DNA of 64,000 bases, from positions 2,914,001-2,978,000 of the forward strand of contig OW818662.1 in NCBI GenBank assembly GCA_942492915.1. Reading direction: 5' to 3'. The translations under genes were made by a program, and so were the position numbers. Origin of the DNA: Turneriella sp942492915. Its GTDB lineage: Bacteria; Spirochaetota; Leptospiria; Turneriellales; Turneriellaceae. The notes beneath the pieces were generated by a model that saw nothing but the letters and a program-made list of their open reading frames with translations, was not told the origin of the DNA and did no database searches. Below, in pieces: positions 1 through 8,313 of the stretch. Within the stretch, counting starts at the first letter, position 1; every line of letters starts with the position of its first letter.

Positions 1-318
1 AATCTCAGTATCTGCGAGTATTTGTGAACCAATGTCATGCCCTATCTTCTTCAGCGCACCGAGCACAAGTTTCTGTCCCTCAGCCCCGAACGTCTTTTCC
101 GCAGTTTTTAGTACCTCAATCAAAGCCATCGCCTGCATCGTACCCCACTGCCAAAGCGTCGCGGCATCGAAATTTGTCTGCGCAAGCACCTGCCTGATGT
201 TTTTCAGACCTTTCGCGTATGGCTGATTGTACTGAAACTTGTTCCAGTTCTTTTCGGGCCGAACCTGCCAGTGCGGGTGTGAATTGTCAGTGTGCATTTC
301 GCGCGATATCATTTTCAT
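1..318 (-). CDS. Partial protein, possibly ATC-hydrolase-like fold
   Basis: The minus strand is open from an ATG at 318 to the window edge, so only the first 106 residues are present and the C-terminus is missing. The visible part begins MKMISREMHTDN and has a helical segment around residues 50-106 with a TFGAEGQKLVLGALKKIG pattern. That pattern resembles the L-2-amino-thiazoline-4-carboxylic acid hydrolase-like family, where an acidic FGEEG-type stretch precedes a long helix. The family call is tentative because the catalytic part lies outside the window. An in-frame ATG at 312 and two upstream GTG codons are alternative starts, and no clear Shine-Dalgarno sequence is visible. The gene is divergent from selO, and a 13-bp inverted repeat abuts its start. 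Confidence 0.45.
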   Translation of the reverse strand, partial: MKMISREMHTDNSHPHWQVRPEKNWNKFQYNQPYAKGLKNIRQVLAQTNFDAATLWQWGTMQAMALIEVLKTAEKTFGAEGQKLVLGALKKIGHDIGSQILADTEI

Positions 319-364
319 AGCGCATTTGGCGGAATGCACCACAGCCCGTCTCGCCAAATGCGCT
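319..364. promoter_or_regulatory. 13-bp perfect inverted repeat, possible operator or hairpin
   Basis: The arms AGCGCATTTGGCG (319-331) and CGCCAAATGCGCT (352-364) are perfectly complementary across a 20-base spacer. The repeat fills the divergent gap between the partial gene (start 318) and selO (start 387), so it could be an operator for either gene or a hairpin in the 5' leader of the minus-strand gene. The regulatory role is inferred. Confidence 0.5.
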
Positions 365-386
365 GATTATTTGGCCACCTGAGCGA

Positions 387-1952
387 ATGCGCCGTACCTT
401 GTGCTTACCTGTGCAATACGGATTTAACTTCGACACCACCTACCTCACGTTGCCCGCAATTTTCTACGCAAGCGCAAAACCCGTACCCGTAGCATTGCCG
501 CAACTTATCCTCTTTAATGAATCTTTGGCGCGAGAGCTAGAACTCAATGCAGCGGCGCTCTCCGAGGAATCATCGGCACTCATCTTCGGCGGCAACATGC
601 TACCCGAGGGTGCAACCCCGATCGCGCAGGCGTACGCCGGCCACCAGTTCGGGCATTTCACGATGCTCGGCGACGGCCGCGCGATTCTGCTCGGCGAACA
701 GATCACACCGAACGGCGAGCGCTATGATATCCAGTTGAAGGGCCCGGGCAAGACGCCGTATTCCCGCCGTGGCGACGGCCGCGCTGCGCTTGGGCCGATG
801 CTGCGCGAGTATATCATCAGCGAAGCAATGTTTGCGCTCGGCATACCGACGACGCGCAGTCTTGCGGTCGTAGCGACCGGTGAGCCAGTGTACCGCGAGA
901 ATGTTTTGCCGGGCGCCGTGCTCACGCGAGTGGCAGCGAGCCACATCAGAGTCGGCACTTTTGAGTTTGCTGCTGCGCACGGAGGCGCCACAGTCGGCGC
1001 TGCCACGGATGGCATCGGTGCGCCGACCGCAGCGCCCGTCAAAGCCCTCGCGGATTACACGATGCGCAGGCACTATGCCGAAACCATAAACGCGGAAAAT
1101 CCTCACCTGGCTTTTTTTCAGGCAGTCGCCGAGCGGCAGGCGCAGCTCATCGCGAAATGGATGCAGGTGGGTTTTATTCATGGCGTGATGAACACCGACA
1201 ACATGGCGCTGTCGGGCGAGACTATCGACTATGGCCCGTGCGCGTTCATGGATGTATATGACCCCGCGACCGTGTTCAGCTCGATCGACCAACAAGGGCG
1301 TTACGCATTCGCGAACCAACCGCGCATCGCCTCATGGAACCTCGCGCGCCTGGCCGAAGCGATGCTGCCGCTTTTCGCCGACGATGAACAGGCAGCGATT
1401 GCGCTGGCGCAGCAGGCGCTTGTCGATTTCGGTGAAAGCTTCAATCGCCACTGGTTGTCGGGTATGCGCAAAAAATTAGGATTGATCAGCGAAGAAGAGA
1501 CTGACAGCGAACTCGTGACGGCGCTGCTGTCATTGATGCAAAAGCATCAGGCCGATTACACAAATACGTTTCGCCGCCTGAGCGGCAGCGCGTCTGCATC
1601 GGCACCTGCTGAGAACCACGGCACGACTGCCAATGCGCTGCCGGGCACCGAGACGCTCTTCGCCTCCGCAGAATTTACCGCCTGGGCGGGCAATTGGTGG
1701 GCGCGTGTGAAACGGCAGAATATTTCACCGACTGAGGCTCTGGCCAACATGCGCGCGATCAACCCCGCGGTCATTGCGCGCAACCACAAGGTCGAAGAGG
1801 CACTGAAGGCGGCCGAAAACGGCGACATGACGGTGACGCACGCTTTGCTCACCGCAGTGCAACAACCATATCTCGAGACACCTGAAAACGCGGCCTACCG
1901 CGAAGGTGCCCCGCAGAGCGCAGAACCATATCGTACTTTTTGTGGTACTTAG
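387..1952 (+). CDS. selO: Protein adenylyltransferase SelO (YdiU family)
   Basis: SelO is a pseudokinase-fold enzyme that transfers AMP from ATP to Ser, Thr or Tyr of target proteins and is linked to oxidative stress. The 521-residue protein has the family hallmarks: an FDTTY N-terminus, AYAGHQFG and GDGRAILLGE near residues 83-104, LKGPGKTPYSRRGDGRA near 117-133, the catalytic-loop-like HGVMNTDN at 265-272 and DYGPCAF at 281-287. A short Ala/Gly-rich insert lies at about 195-220. It ends FCGT, so a cysteine sits near the C-terminus where selenoprotein relatives carry Sec. The ATG at 387 lies close upstream of the conserved N-terminus and was kept although its RBS is weak. Confidence 0.93.
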   Translation: MRRTLCLPVQYGFNFDTTYLTLPAIFYASAKPVPVALPQLILFNESLARELELNAAALSEESSALIFGGNMLPEGATPIAQAYAGHQFGHFTMLGDGRAILLGEQITPNGERYDIQLKGPGKTPYSRRGDGRAALGPMLREYIISEAMFALGIPTTRSLAVVATGEPVYRENVLPGAVLTRVAASHIRVGTFEFAAAHGGATVGAATDGIGAPTAAPVKALADYTMRRHYAETINAENPHLAFFQAVAERQAQLIAKWMQVGFIHGVMNTDNMALSGETIDYGPCAFMDVYDPATVFSSIDQQGRYAFANQPRIASWNLARLAEAMLPLFADDEQAAIALAQQALVDFGESFNRHWLSGMRKKLGLISEEETDSELVTALLSLMQKHQADYTNTFRRLSGSASASAPAENHGTTANALPGTETLFASAEFTAWAGNWWARVKRQNISPTEALANMRAINPAVIARNHKVEEALKAAENGDMTVTHALLTAVQQPYLETPENAAYREGAPQSAEPYRTFCGT

Positions 1953-2037
1953 GGTGGGGGGGAAATCTGGCTGCAAACGTCAGTTGCGCAGAAGTCGTTT
2001 TGAGCGCCATTGTGGAAATATAAAAGACCAATAGACT

Positions 2038-3261
2038 ATGGGCTCTGAAACAACACTCGGGATTGACAAATATGAAATTGAATGGGCCCGAAACGGGCTG
2101 ATTAGAAATCATTCAGTTCTCTTTTGGGGCGAAAAGGCGCGCAAGATGCCATACTATTATGCTGACAATATTATTGAACCACGCTTAGCACTCTCGAAGA
2201 AGTTAGGCGATTTGAAAAACACGTTTGAATTGCTTGGATACACACTGAATAATGTCAAAAAGGAATTTTTGCGGCACTCCAAATGGTTTGAATGGGCAAG
2301 CAGTGAAATGTCGGAAATCACATACGAAGTGTTCTTCGAAACATTGACGAATCTCCGAATCGACGGTTTAGAATCAGAATTTCCTGAACAGAAGACTTTA
2401 GACTTGTATGGGTTTCTGGGCGCGGTAATCAATAAGACTGCAAACGCAGAAATTTATCCAAAGGGACATTTACAATGGGATTTTTTTGCCGGCTTTGATC
2501 CTTATTGCGTCTTGAGAGTTTTGGCTGAAAACCCGGAGAACCTATCAAAAGACATCGTTTGGCGATATTTTGATGTCCTTGAAGGTGGATATGTTCCACC
2601 AGGGCAATTCAAACGAAAGCTTGAGCGTAAAGATAAGATTCTGATTGTAACAGAGGGGTCCTCAGACGCGAACATAATTCAAAAATCCCTACAATTATTG
2701 AATCCCGATATTTCACACTTTTTTACATTTATCGATATGACAGAAAACTATCCATTTACTGGCATAGGCAACCTGACAAATTTTGTCAAAGGGCTTGCTA
2801 AGATTGAGGTTTCGAATCGAATTCTGGTTCTATTCGATAACGACACAGAAGGCCTTGATAAATATAGGTTTATTCGAAACGAGATCCCTTTACCTAGGAA
2901 TATCCGAATTATTAAATTGCCAGATCTACCAGAGTTTACCAAGTTCAAGGCCCGCGGGCCAAATGGCAACAAACGCCAAAACATCAATGGCAAGGCCGTG
3001 TCTATTGAATTATTTTTGGATTTGAACTATCATAATCAGAAAGAACCCGTTGTTCACTGGCGCAATTTCAACCCAAAAGCAGGTAAATATCATGGTGTCC
3101 TTGATGATAAGGAGCATCATACTAAAGTATTTCTCAATCTGAAAGCAGAATCCCAACAATACGACCTAATGAAACTTTCGAAGCTGAATCAATTTCTAAT
3201 TGCTGAGTCTGGAAAATTAAATGAAAAATGCAGTTATCTCTACCACAGAACTAGGCACTAG
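2038..3261 (+). CDS. HEPN/TOPRIM-associated protein, putative defence factor
   Basis: The 407-residue protein opens with MGSETTLGIDKYEIEWARNG, which matches the N-terminal domain found in HEPN/Toprim-associated proteins (PF18871-type). A TOPRIM domain follows at about 200-330, with the conserved Glu in VTEGSSDAN (E206), the acidic FDNDTEG at 266-272 and a later GKAVSIELFLD segment. TOPRIM domains bind Mg2+ and cut or join nucleic acids, and this architecture is found in defence islands. The gene is clearly more AT-rich than selO upstream and is followed by a membrane protein and a higBA module, consistent with horizontal transfer. The molecular target cannot be read from the sequence. Confidence 0.75.
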   Translation: MGSETTLGIDKYEIEWARNGLIRNHSVLFWGEKARKMPYYYADNIIEPRLALSKKLGDLKNTFELLGYTLNNVKKEFLRHSKWFEWASSEMSEITYEVFFETLTNLRIDGLESEFPEQKTLDLYGFLGAVINKTANAEIYPKGHLQWDFFAGFDPYCVLRVLAENPENLSKDIVWRYFDVLEGGYVPPGQFKRKLERKDKILIVTEGSSDANIIQKSLQLLNPDISHFFTFIDMTENYPFTGIGNLTNFVKGLAKIEVSNRILVLFDNDTEGLDKYRFIRNEIPLPRNIRIIKLPDLPEFTKFKARGPNGNKRQNINGKAVSIELFLDLNYHNQKEPVVHWRNFNPKAGKYHGVLDDKEHHTKVFLNLKAESQQYDLMKLSKLNQFLIAESGKLNEKCSYLYHRTRH

Positions 3262-3418
3262 TACAACGTTTCTCAACAAGATGTACCTACAGCTTTAAAT
3301 CTATCCGAAGACGGAGTTTACAAACCAGAGACCGCAGGAACGGTCATGTAAATTCGTCGCGCTTGGTCGGCATCAAATAGAATCAAAATTGTATAGAATT
3401 GTGTAGCAGAAATCTCCG

Positions 3419-4018
3419 CTACTCGTCGGTGCTCAAAGTTGGCTTAAATAATACGAGAGCCAGAAAAATCCACGCCACCGCTTGTAGCACAATAGCAACT
3501 ATCACACCTATTAGCGTTACCATTAGAATGCCACTTACCATATTTAATATGCCGAATGTCCGGAGATTGCCCTGCGAAACATTCGCCCAAGCCATCATGT
3601 CTCGGCCAAGTAGAATATATACGACGCCCAAAAGTGCAATTAGAACCCATATAATCGCCAAAGTACCGATCGCAGCTTGGAGACTTTCTGCATTATTGAA
3701 AGCTTCTGGCTTTGGCAGCTGATTTGAACCAACAACACCGATAAAGCCTAATACGGCATTAGCAATTATGAACCAGAGAATTACCCCATCAGATTTCTTG
3801 GACATGAGCTTTTCATTCAGAAATTGCTTTAATACAAGCATCGCATATATACTCAAAACAATGCCCACGGAGAACAACAAGCCATCTACAATGGTATCGT
3901 TTTGCCCGCTTCTGGCAAACCCCACAAATGCAGCCACCAAGTTTAGAAGCGCGGCCGCCAAGGCTGCCGCACCACCCAATTGGTAGGGTTTCTCATTGTT
4001 AATGTCACGCGTATCCAT
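3419..4018 (-). CDS. Multi-pass membrane protein, unknown
   Basis: The 199-residue protein starts at MDTRDINNEK and has five or six hydrophobic stretches, at roughly residues 15-35, 45-65, 80-100, 115-135 and 150-195, the last long enough for two passes. I do not recognise a family. The ATG at 4018 is preferred to an upstream one at 4060 because the longer form would run through a 16-bp palindrome that looks regulatory. It lies between the HEPN/TOPRIM gene and higBA and is divergent from higB, so it may be part of the same accessory island, for example a membrane effector or simply cargo. Confidence 0.6.
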   Translation of the reverse strand: MDTRDINNEKPYQLGGAAALAAALLNLVAAFVGFARSGQNDTIVDGLLFSVGIVLSIYAMLVLKQFLNEKLMSKKSDGVILWFIIANAVLGFIGVVGSNQLPKPEAFNNAESLQAAIGTLAIIWVLIALLGVVYILLGRDMMAWANVSQGNLRTFGILNMVSGILMVTLIGVIVAIVLQAVAWIFLALVLFKPTLSTDE

Positions 4019-4034
4019 ATTATTGGCCAATAAT
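4019..4034. promoter_or_regulatory. 16-bp perfect palindrome, candidate HigA operator
   Basis: ATTATTGGCCAATAAT is self-complementary over all 16 bases and ends one base before the membrane protein's ATG. It lies in the shared divergent region upstream of higB. HigA-type antitoxins repress their own operon through palindromic operators, so this is a reasonable binding site, but the link is inferred. Confidence 0.45.
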
Positions 4035-4165
4035 TCTTGTTGTACAAATCTGTAAAGCAACGCAGTGAATTGCCGGGTATTAGAGCAGCTGCCAGAGCAA
4101 ACGCAACTTTACTCCCATCCAGCATTAATACTTGCCGGGGTACCGTTAAAGCGTTAATTTACTTG

Positions 4166-4456
4166 GTGATTGGTTCTTTTGCGGATGAAACAACCGAAAA
4201 CATTTATCATGGTGTTCGGTCGAAGAAGGCTGCAAAGCTGCCGCCCGATATTGTCAAAGTCGCGCTTCGAAAATTGGACATGATCAATGCAGCAGCAAAA
4301 CTTGATGATCTTAAGGTTCCACCGAGCAATCGCTTAGAGAAACTGGGCGGTGATTTGGCAGGTTTTCACAGCATACGAGTCAACAATCAGTTTCGCGTAA
4401 TATTTCACTGGAATGACGGGGTTGCGACTAAGGTTTCAATAACCGACTACCATTAA
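4166..4456 (+). CDS. higB: HigB-like RelE-family toxin
   Basis: This is a RelE/HigB ribosome-dependent mRNA interferase. The mature sequence reads VIGSFADETTENIYHG, then RSKKAAKLPPDIVKVALRKL, RLEKLGGDLAGFHSIRVNNQFRVIF and a terminal DYH, which is the standard HigB layout. A GTG at 4166 gives 96 residues, close to the usual length of about 92. A TTG at 4163 is equally possible, and the longer in-frame extension to 4037 is not HigB-like. The stop at 4456 lies just upstream of the higA start, in the toxin-first order typical of higBA. Confidence 0.85.
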   Translation: MIGSFADETTENIYHGVRSKKAAKLPPDIVKVALRKLDMINAAAKLDDLKVPPSNRLEKLGGDLAGFHSIRVNNQFRVIFHWNDGVATKVSITDYH

Positions 4457-4470
4457 TGGAGGGCATAATT

Positions 4471-4779
4471 ATGATACCGCGCAATCGAAACGCTACTCAC
4501 CCAGGTGAAATACTGCTACATGAATTTTTGCAGCCCATGAGCATCAGCCAAATCAAATTGGCTGAGATACTGGGTGTCTCAGTTCAGAGAATAAATGAAA
4601 TTGTGAAAGGCAAACGTGGCATAACCCCCGAAACAGCATGGCTTTTAGCAGCTTTTTTCAGAGTTTCACCGGAATTTTGGATGAATCTTCAAACTGCGTA
4701 CGATCTATCTAGGCATAAGCCAGACAGCAAGACAGAGAAACTGATCATTTCTCGAAAAGCCCACGCAGCTATTGCCTAA
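4471..4779 (+). CDS. higA: HigA-like antitoxin, XRE-family regulator
   Basis: The 102-residue protein begins MIPRNRNATHPGEILLHEFLQPM, the VapI/HigA signature. It carries a helix-turn-helix at about 25-65 (ISQIKLAEILGVSVQRINEI) followed by the FFRVSPEFWMNLQTAYDL segment typical of the family. It should neutralise HigB and repress the operon. The ATG at 4471 has a strong GGAGGG about 8 bases upstream, so it is preferred over the in-frame ATG at 4456 that overlaps the higB stop. Confidence 0.88.
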   Translation: MIPRNRNATHPGEILLHEFLQPMSISQIKLAEILGVSVQRINEIVKGKRGITPETAWLLAAFFRVSPEFWMNLQTAYDLSRHKPDSKTEKLIISRKAHAAIA

Positions 4780-4875
4780 AATAGTTGGCTTCTGCACTAT
4801 GAAAAGGGAGACTCAGCCGCAAAGCCCGGCCTAACGACCTCGGCAATCTGACAGCTCGACGCCAGTCACTGCCCT

Positions 4876-5277
4876 TCATTTCGGCTTACGACGCAAGCCC
4901 GACAGTCCCTTGCTCTCGGTATCCGCAGCGACCAGTAAATTGCGCAGATCTTCTGGTATCGGCATGGGTGAAAAAATCGGCACGTTAGCGCCGCCGGTAT
5001 TGCCAACGGGAATGCGGTTCATCATTGAAGCGAACCCTCCCCCGGCTAAACGAATGAGCTGGCCGAGAAATTCTTTCGCGTCTAAAGTGCGCACGGCAAA
5101 GATGAGCATGCGAAAATGGCTGCCCGAATGCGAAACCGGATGGTACTGGCCGATTATGTGCGCACGCTCAAGAAAGCGCCAGGCTTCGGGCAATTGCTTT
5201 TGACGCAGAGCCTCTCTGTATTTCGTGAGCTCAATGCGGTAAGCATCTTTGAAGGCCTTTGGCATCTTGAAATTCAT
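4876..5277 (-). CDS. DUF3703 family protein
   Basis: The 133-residue protein matches the DUF3703 pattern. It has an N-terminal AWRFLERAHIIGQ segment around residues 36-48, a long middle helix, and the hallmark RIPVGNTGGANV followed by PMPIPEDL near residues 88-110. The function is unknown. DUF3703 genes are often found with ArsR-type regulators and metal or stress genes, and here the gene is third in an arsR-AHSA1-DUF3703 operon. The ATG at 5277 is supported by an AGGGGGAT Shine-Dalgarno, and the upstream AHSA1 stop is 16 bases away. Confidence 0.8.
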   Translation of the reverse strand: MNFKMPKAFKDAYRIELTKYREALRQKQLPEAWRFLERAHIIGQYHPVSHSGSHFRMLIFAVRTLDAKEFLGQLIRLAGGGFASMMNRIPVGNTGGANVPIFSPMPIPEDLRNLLVAADTESKGLSGLRRKPK

Positions 5278-5293
5278 ATATCCCCCTTTGCGA

Positions 5294-5809
5294 TCAGGCG
5301 AGCTGCTGCAGAACCCTATCGAGATGCGCATAGCACTCGGCCATGCCCTCGCTGGCGCCAGAGCCAAGTACCATTTTGCATATTTCGGCTGACGCGTATT
5401 TCGCAACATGCGTCATGAGGGTACCACCGTCTTCGCTGGTGAAGGTGCGCGACTCAAACGTAGTATTCGGATCTTCGGGCGCATTCGCATCGAATGCGGA
5501 CAAATCCATCGCGTAGTTTTCAGAGTTGGCAATAACCTCGGGCCGATTCACTTCGGTAAAATGACCATAGACACCCATCTTGCCGCCATCGGGGCCTGCA
5601 TACACATTTAAGTATTTGCCACCGACCTTAAGCTCGTGCTCGATCGAGACCGGCCCATTGCCATCGGGCCCGATGAGCCAGCGGCGCATGAGCTCGGGTT
5701 TGCTATGGCAGTCATAGACCAGCTCGCGCGGCGCTGCGAAATGGCGCTTCATCACAACTTCGGTTTCACCCCGTAGCTCAAGCTGCAGTTCTTTCTTTTC
5801 TGTTTTCAT
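5294..5809 (-). CDS. SRPBCC / AHSA1-domain protein
   Basis: This 171-residue protein belongs to the activator of Hsp90 ATPase homologue 1-like branch of the START/SRPBCC fold, which binds small hydrophobic ligands. The family pattern is visible: a basic RHFAAPRELVYDCHSKPELMRRWL segment at about 23-46, VGGKYLNVYAGPDG, then YGHFTEVNRPEVI. Its ATG follows the ArsR stop after two bases and has a GGAG just upstream inside the arsR end, indicating translational coupling. ArsR/AHSA1 pairs are common in soil and water bacteria, and the ligand is unknown. Confidence 0.85.
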   Translation of the reverse strand: MKTEKKELQLELRGETEVVMKRHFAAPRELVYDCHSKPELMRRWLIGPDGNGPVSIEHELKVGGKYLNVYAGPDGGKMGVYGHFTEVNRPEVIANSENYAMDLSAFDANAPEDPNTTFESRTFTSEDGGTLMTHVAKYASAEICKMVLGSGASEGMAECYAHLDRVLQQLA

Positions 5810-5811
5810 TT

Positions 5812-6135
5812 TTACTCCATCTGCTTTAATTCTTCGAGTAAGCCATCGAGCGCCTGGTAGCGCTTCTGCCACATTTGCCGGTATTTCTCTATCCACACGA
5901 CTGCATCGTGAAGCGGCTTAGTTTCGAGCTTGCGCGGCCGCTCTTGCGCACGCACTGTAGTCGAAATAAGGCCCGCCTGCTCTAACACCTTGAGATGCCG
6001 CGAAATCGCCGGCTGGCTCATGTTAAAAGGTTTGGCAAGCTGCATCACCGTCGATTCACCTTTCGCCAGGCGCATGAGAATGGCCCGGCGTGTGGGGTCG
6101 GCAAGGGCAGCGAAGGTGGCGTCTAGACTATGCAT
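5812..6135 (-). CDS. ArsR-family transcriptional repressor
   Basis: The 107-residue winged-helix protein has ADPTRRAILMRLAKGESTVMQLAKPFNMSQPAISRHLKVLEQAGLI at about 12-58, a textbook ArsR DNA-binding region. No ELCVC-type metal-binding motif is seen, so it belongs to the non-metal branch usually paired with AHSA1 proteins. It is first in the three-gene operon and probably represses it. A 12-bp palindrome lies 9 bases upstream of its start. Confidence 0.9.
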   Translation of the reverse strand: MHSLDATFAALADPTRRAILMRLAKGESTVMQLAKPFNMSQPAISRHLKVLEQAGLISTTVRAQERPRKLETKPLHDAVVWIEKYRQMWQKRYQALDGLLEELKQME

Positions 6136-6143
6136 ACCAGTTT

Positions 6144-6155
6144 ACTTATATAAGT
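6144..6155. promoter_or_regulatory. ArsR operator candidate, ACTTATATAAGT
   Basis: This is a perfect 12-bp palindrome directly upstream of the ArsR gene, in AT-rich DNA that could also hold the -10 element. Its position and symmetry fit autoregulation by an ArsR dimer. No binding data can be read from sequence. Confidence 0.5.
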
Positions 6156-6337
6156 GCTTGGTTATATACGTGGAGTGTCAACCTTTTTACCGTCGGGATT
6201 CTATAGCCAAATGTCAAAACAGCGACTGCCTTTAGCCGACCCCCAAAGTCGGTAGGTCTTGTCCTTCTCCCGATATCCACTTTTACTGTGCGGTACACTG
6301 ACAATGTCAGATAAAACCTTCAATAGAATCAAGAACA

Positions 6338-7411
6338 ATGCAAAAAGAAGATCTGGGGTGGAGCGCTTTCTTCGAGAATCATTTTCGCAAGTATGAGACT
6401 GGGCGCTTTTCTGTTCTGAGAGTTGTGCGCGAAAACAGAGAAAAATACGTTGCACGCGATGCAGTTGGCCAGTTCTTATGCGAAATAGCAGGAAAATTTC
6501 GATTTGAAAACAGCCGCAGGGTCGATTTTCCCACCGTGGGCGATTGGGTGGTGGTAAGCATTGTGCCAAATGAAAGAAAAGCACTCATTCATGCGGTGTT
6601 ACCCCGGAAAAGTATCTTCAGCCGCAAAGTCGCGGGCGAACTTACCGAAGAACAACCAGTTGCTGCGAATATTGATACCATCTTTATTGTCGTGGGGTTA
6701 GATGCTAATTTCAACTTACGCAGAATAGAGCGCTATCTCGCTATCGCATGGGAAAGCGGGGCGATTCCCGTGATTCTGCTGAATAAATCTGATTTGTGCG
6801 ATGAATTTGAACAGCGCCGGCGTGAAGTTCAGGCGATTGCAACAGGCGTCGACGTGATCGCTCTAAGTGCGTATGACACGATGAGTACGGTACCTTTGAA
6901 CAAATATCTAAAGACCGGTGAAACCATCGCTTTTTTAGGTTCATCCGGTGTGGGTAAATCAACCATCATCAATTCACTGTTAGGTACAAATCGCCTCAAG
7001 ACAGCAGCAGTGAGTGCGTCAGAAAGCCGTGGGCGTCACACGACTACTTTTCGTGAGCTGGTAATCTTACCCGACGGCGCGATGGTTATTGATACGCCCG
7101 GCATGCGTGAGATACAGGTGTGGGGCGAAGAAGAAGGACTCGAACAGGCTTTCAGAGATATCAGCGAGCTAGCGGCAAGCTGCCGTTTCAAAGACTGCGG
7201 CCACGTAGCAGAACCCGGCTGTGCGGTTCGGGCAGCGCTCGACAGTGGGGCACTCGACGAAAAGCGGTTTGACAGTTACCTGAAACTGAAAAGTGAATTT
7301 GCCTATTTATCTGACAGGCAAACGATGAAGGCGAGCGCAATTGAAAAGGCACGCTGGAAATCCATCAGTAAATACGCGAAAAGTCTGAAAGACGATGAAA
7401 ATCGCCGATAA
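6338..7411 (+). CDS. rsgA: Ribosome biogenesis GTPase RsgA
   Basis: RsgA is a late-acting 30S subunit maturation GTPase. The 357-residue protein has an N-terminal OB-fold (about 40-95) and a circularly permuted GTPase in which NKSD (149-152, G4) precedes the P-loop GSSGVGKS (201-208), RGRHTT (231-236) and DTPGMRE (252-258). It ends in a zinc knuckle with C282, C287, H289 and C295. The length is typical. It appears monocistronic and is convergent with the pirin gene 20 bases downstream. Confidence 0.95.
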   Translation: MQKEDLGWSAFFENHFRKYETGRFSVLRVVRENREKYVARDAVGQFLCEIAGKFRFENSRRVDFPTVGDWVVVSIVPNERKALIHAVLPRKSIFSRKVAGELTEEQPVAANIDTIFIVVGLDANFNLRRIERYLAIAWESGAIPVILLNKSDLCDEFEQRRREVQAIATGVDVIALSAYDTMSTVPLNKYLKTGETIAFLGSSGVGKSTIINSLLGTNRLKTAAVSASESRGRHTTTFRELVILPDGAMVIDTPGMREIQVWGEEEGLEQAFRDISELAASCRFKDCGHVAEPGCAVRAALDSGALDEKRFDSYLKLKSEFAYLSDRQTMKASAIEKARWKSISKYAKSLKDDENRR

Positions 7412-7431
7412 TGATTCTGCGCACAGCGTCA

Positions 7432-8268
7432 TCACGACGCCCGACTGAACTTACCCGCCTGGTAGTCATCGAACGCCTGCTGAATCTCTTCGGCGGTGTT
7501 CATGACGAATGGTCCGTAGCGCGCGACGGGTTCTTTGATCGGTGCGCCCGCGACCACAATCACGCGAAAGTTTTCGCCACCCTTGAGTTCAATGCTGTCG
7601 CCGCTCGTCAGAATCGGAAGGTCGCCGCGCACAATCTTTTCGCCAGCAACTTCGCCGGTGCCGGCGACCACAATCACAAACGCAGACTTGTCTGCGGCGA
7701 CAGGTATCTGGGCACTCTGGCTGTCTTTGACTTCAATGTCAAAGTAGTCGATGTCGTAAAAACCCTTCGCGCCACCCGTGACGCCTTCAAGGGAACCTGA
7801 GAGAATTTTTGCCTCATACGCGCCGGTTTGCACACGGGGAATATCCCCCTTTTGCAGATCTTGGTAGTGCGGTTCAGACATCTTGAGACGGCCCGGCAGA
7901 TTCACCCACAGCTGGTAGCCCCACATCATGCCGTTTTCTTGCCGCGGCATTTCAGAATGAATGATGCCCGAACCCGCACGCATGAACTGCGCGCCGCCGG
8001 GTTCGAGCAAACCGCGGTTGCCGCGCGAATCGTTGTGCTCCATTTTGCCCTGAATGAGATACGTCACCGTCTCGAAGCCGCGGTGCGGGTGGTTGGGAAA
8101 ACCCGCGAGGTATGAATCGGGGTCGTCGCTGTAGAACGCGTCGAGCATCAGAAACGGGTCATGCGCCATGAGGTCGCGAGTGCCGATATAGCGGCGCAGT
8201 TTCACGCCCGCGCCGTCAGAGGTCTCTTGCCCCTTCAGAATATGATGAATTTTTCGCGCGTTGCTCAC
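7432..8268 (-). CDS. Pirin family protein
   Basis: Pirins are bicupin iron proteins, some with quercetin dioxygenase activity. This 278-residue member has the N-terminal cupin metal residues in FPNHPHRGFE (H60, H62) and GIIHSEMP (H104, E106), the GKMEHNDSRGNRG loop, and a C-terminal cupin ending in a PVARYGPFVMNT motif at about 250. The start is a GTG at 8268 that directly gives the conserved SNARKIHHI sequence. The substrate cannot be assigned. Confidence 0.92.
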   Translation of the reverse strand: MSNARKIHHILKGQETSDGAGVKLRRYIGTRDLMAHDPFLMLDAFYSDDPDSYLAGFPNHPHRGFETVTYLIQGKMEHNDSRGNRGLLEPGGAQFMRAGSGIIHSEMPRQENGMMWGYQLWVNLPGRLKMSEPHYQDLQKGDIPRVQTGAYEAKILSGSLEGVTGGAKGFYDIDYFDIEVKDSQSAQIPVAADKSAFVIVVAGTGEVAGEKIVRGDLPILTSGDSIELKGGENFRVIVVAGAPIKEPVARYGPFVMNTAEEIQQAFDDYQAGKFSRAS

Positions 8269-8313
8269 GTGTTGAGTTTAATAAACTTTTGTGCAAACGA
8301 CCAACAGTTTCCC

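Noticed and set aside
600..1319. A 239-codon minus-strand frame inside selO
   Set aside because: SelO motifs on the plus strand run through the same bases. The antisense product has no family pattern.
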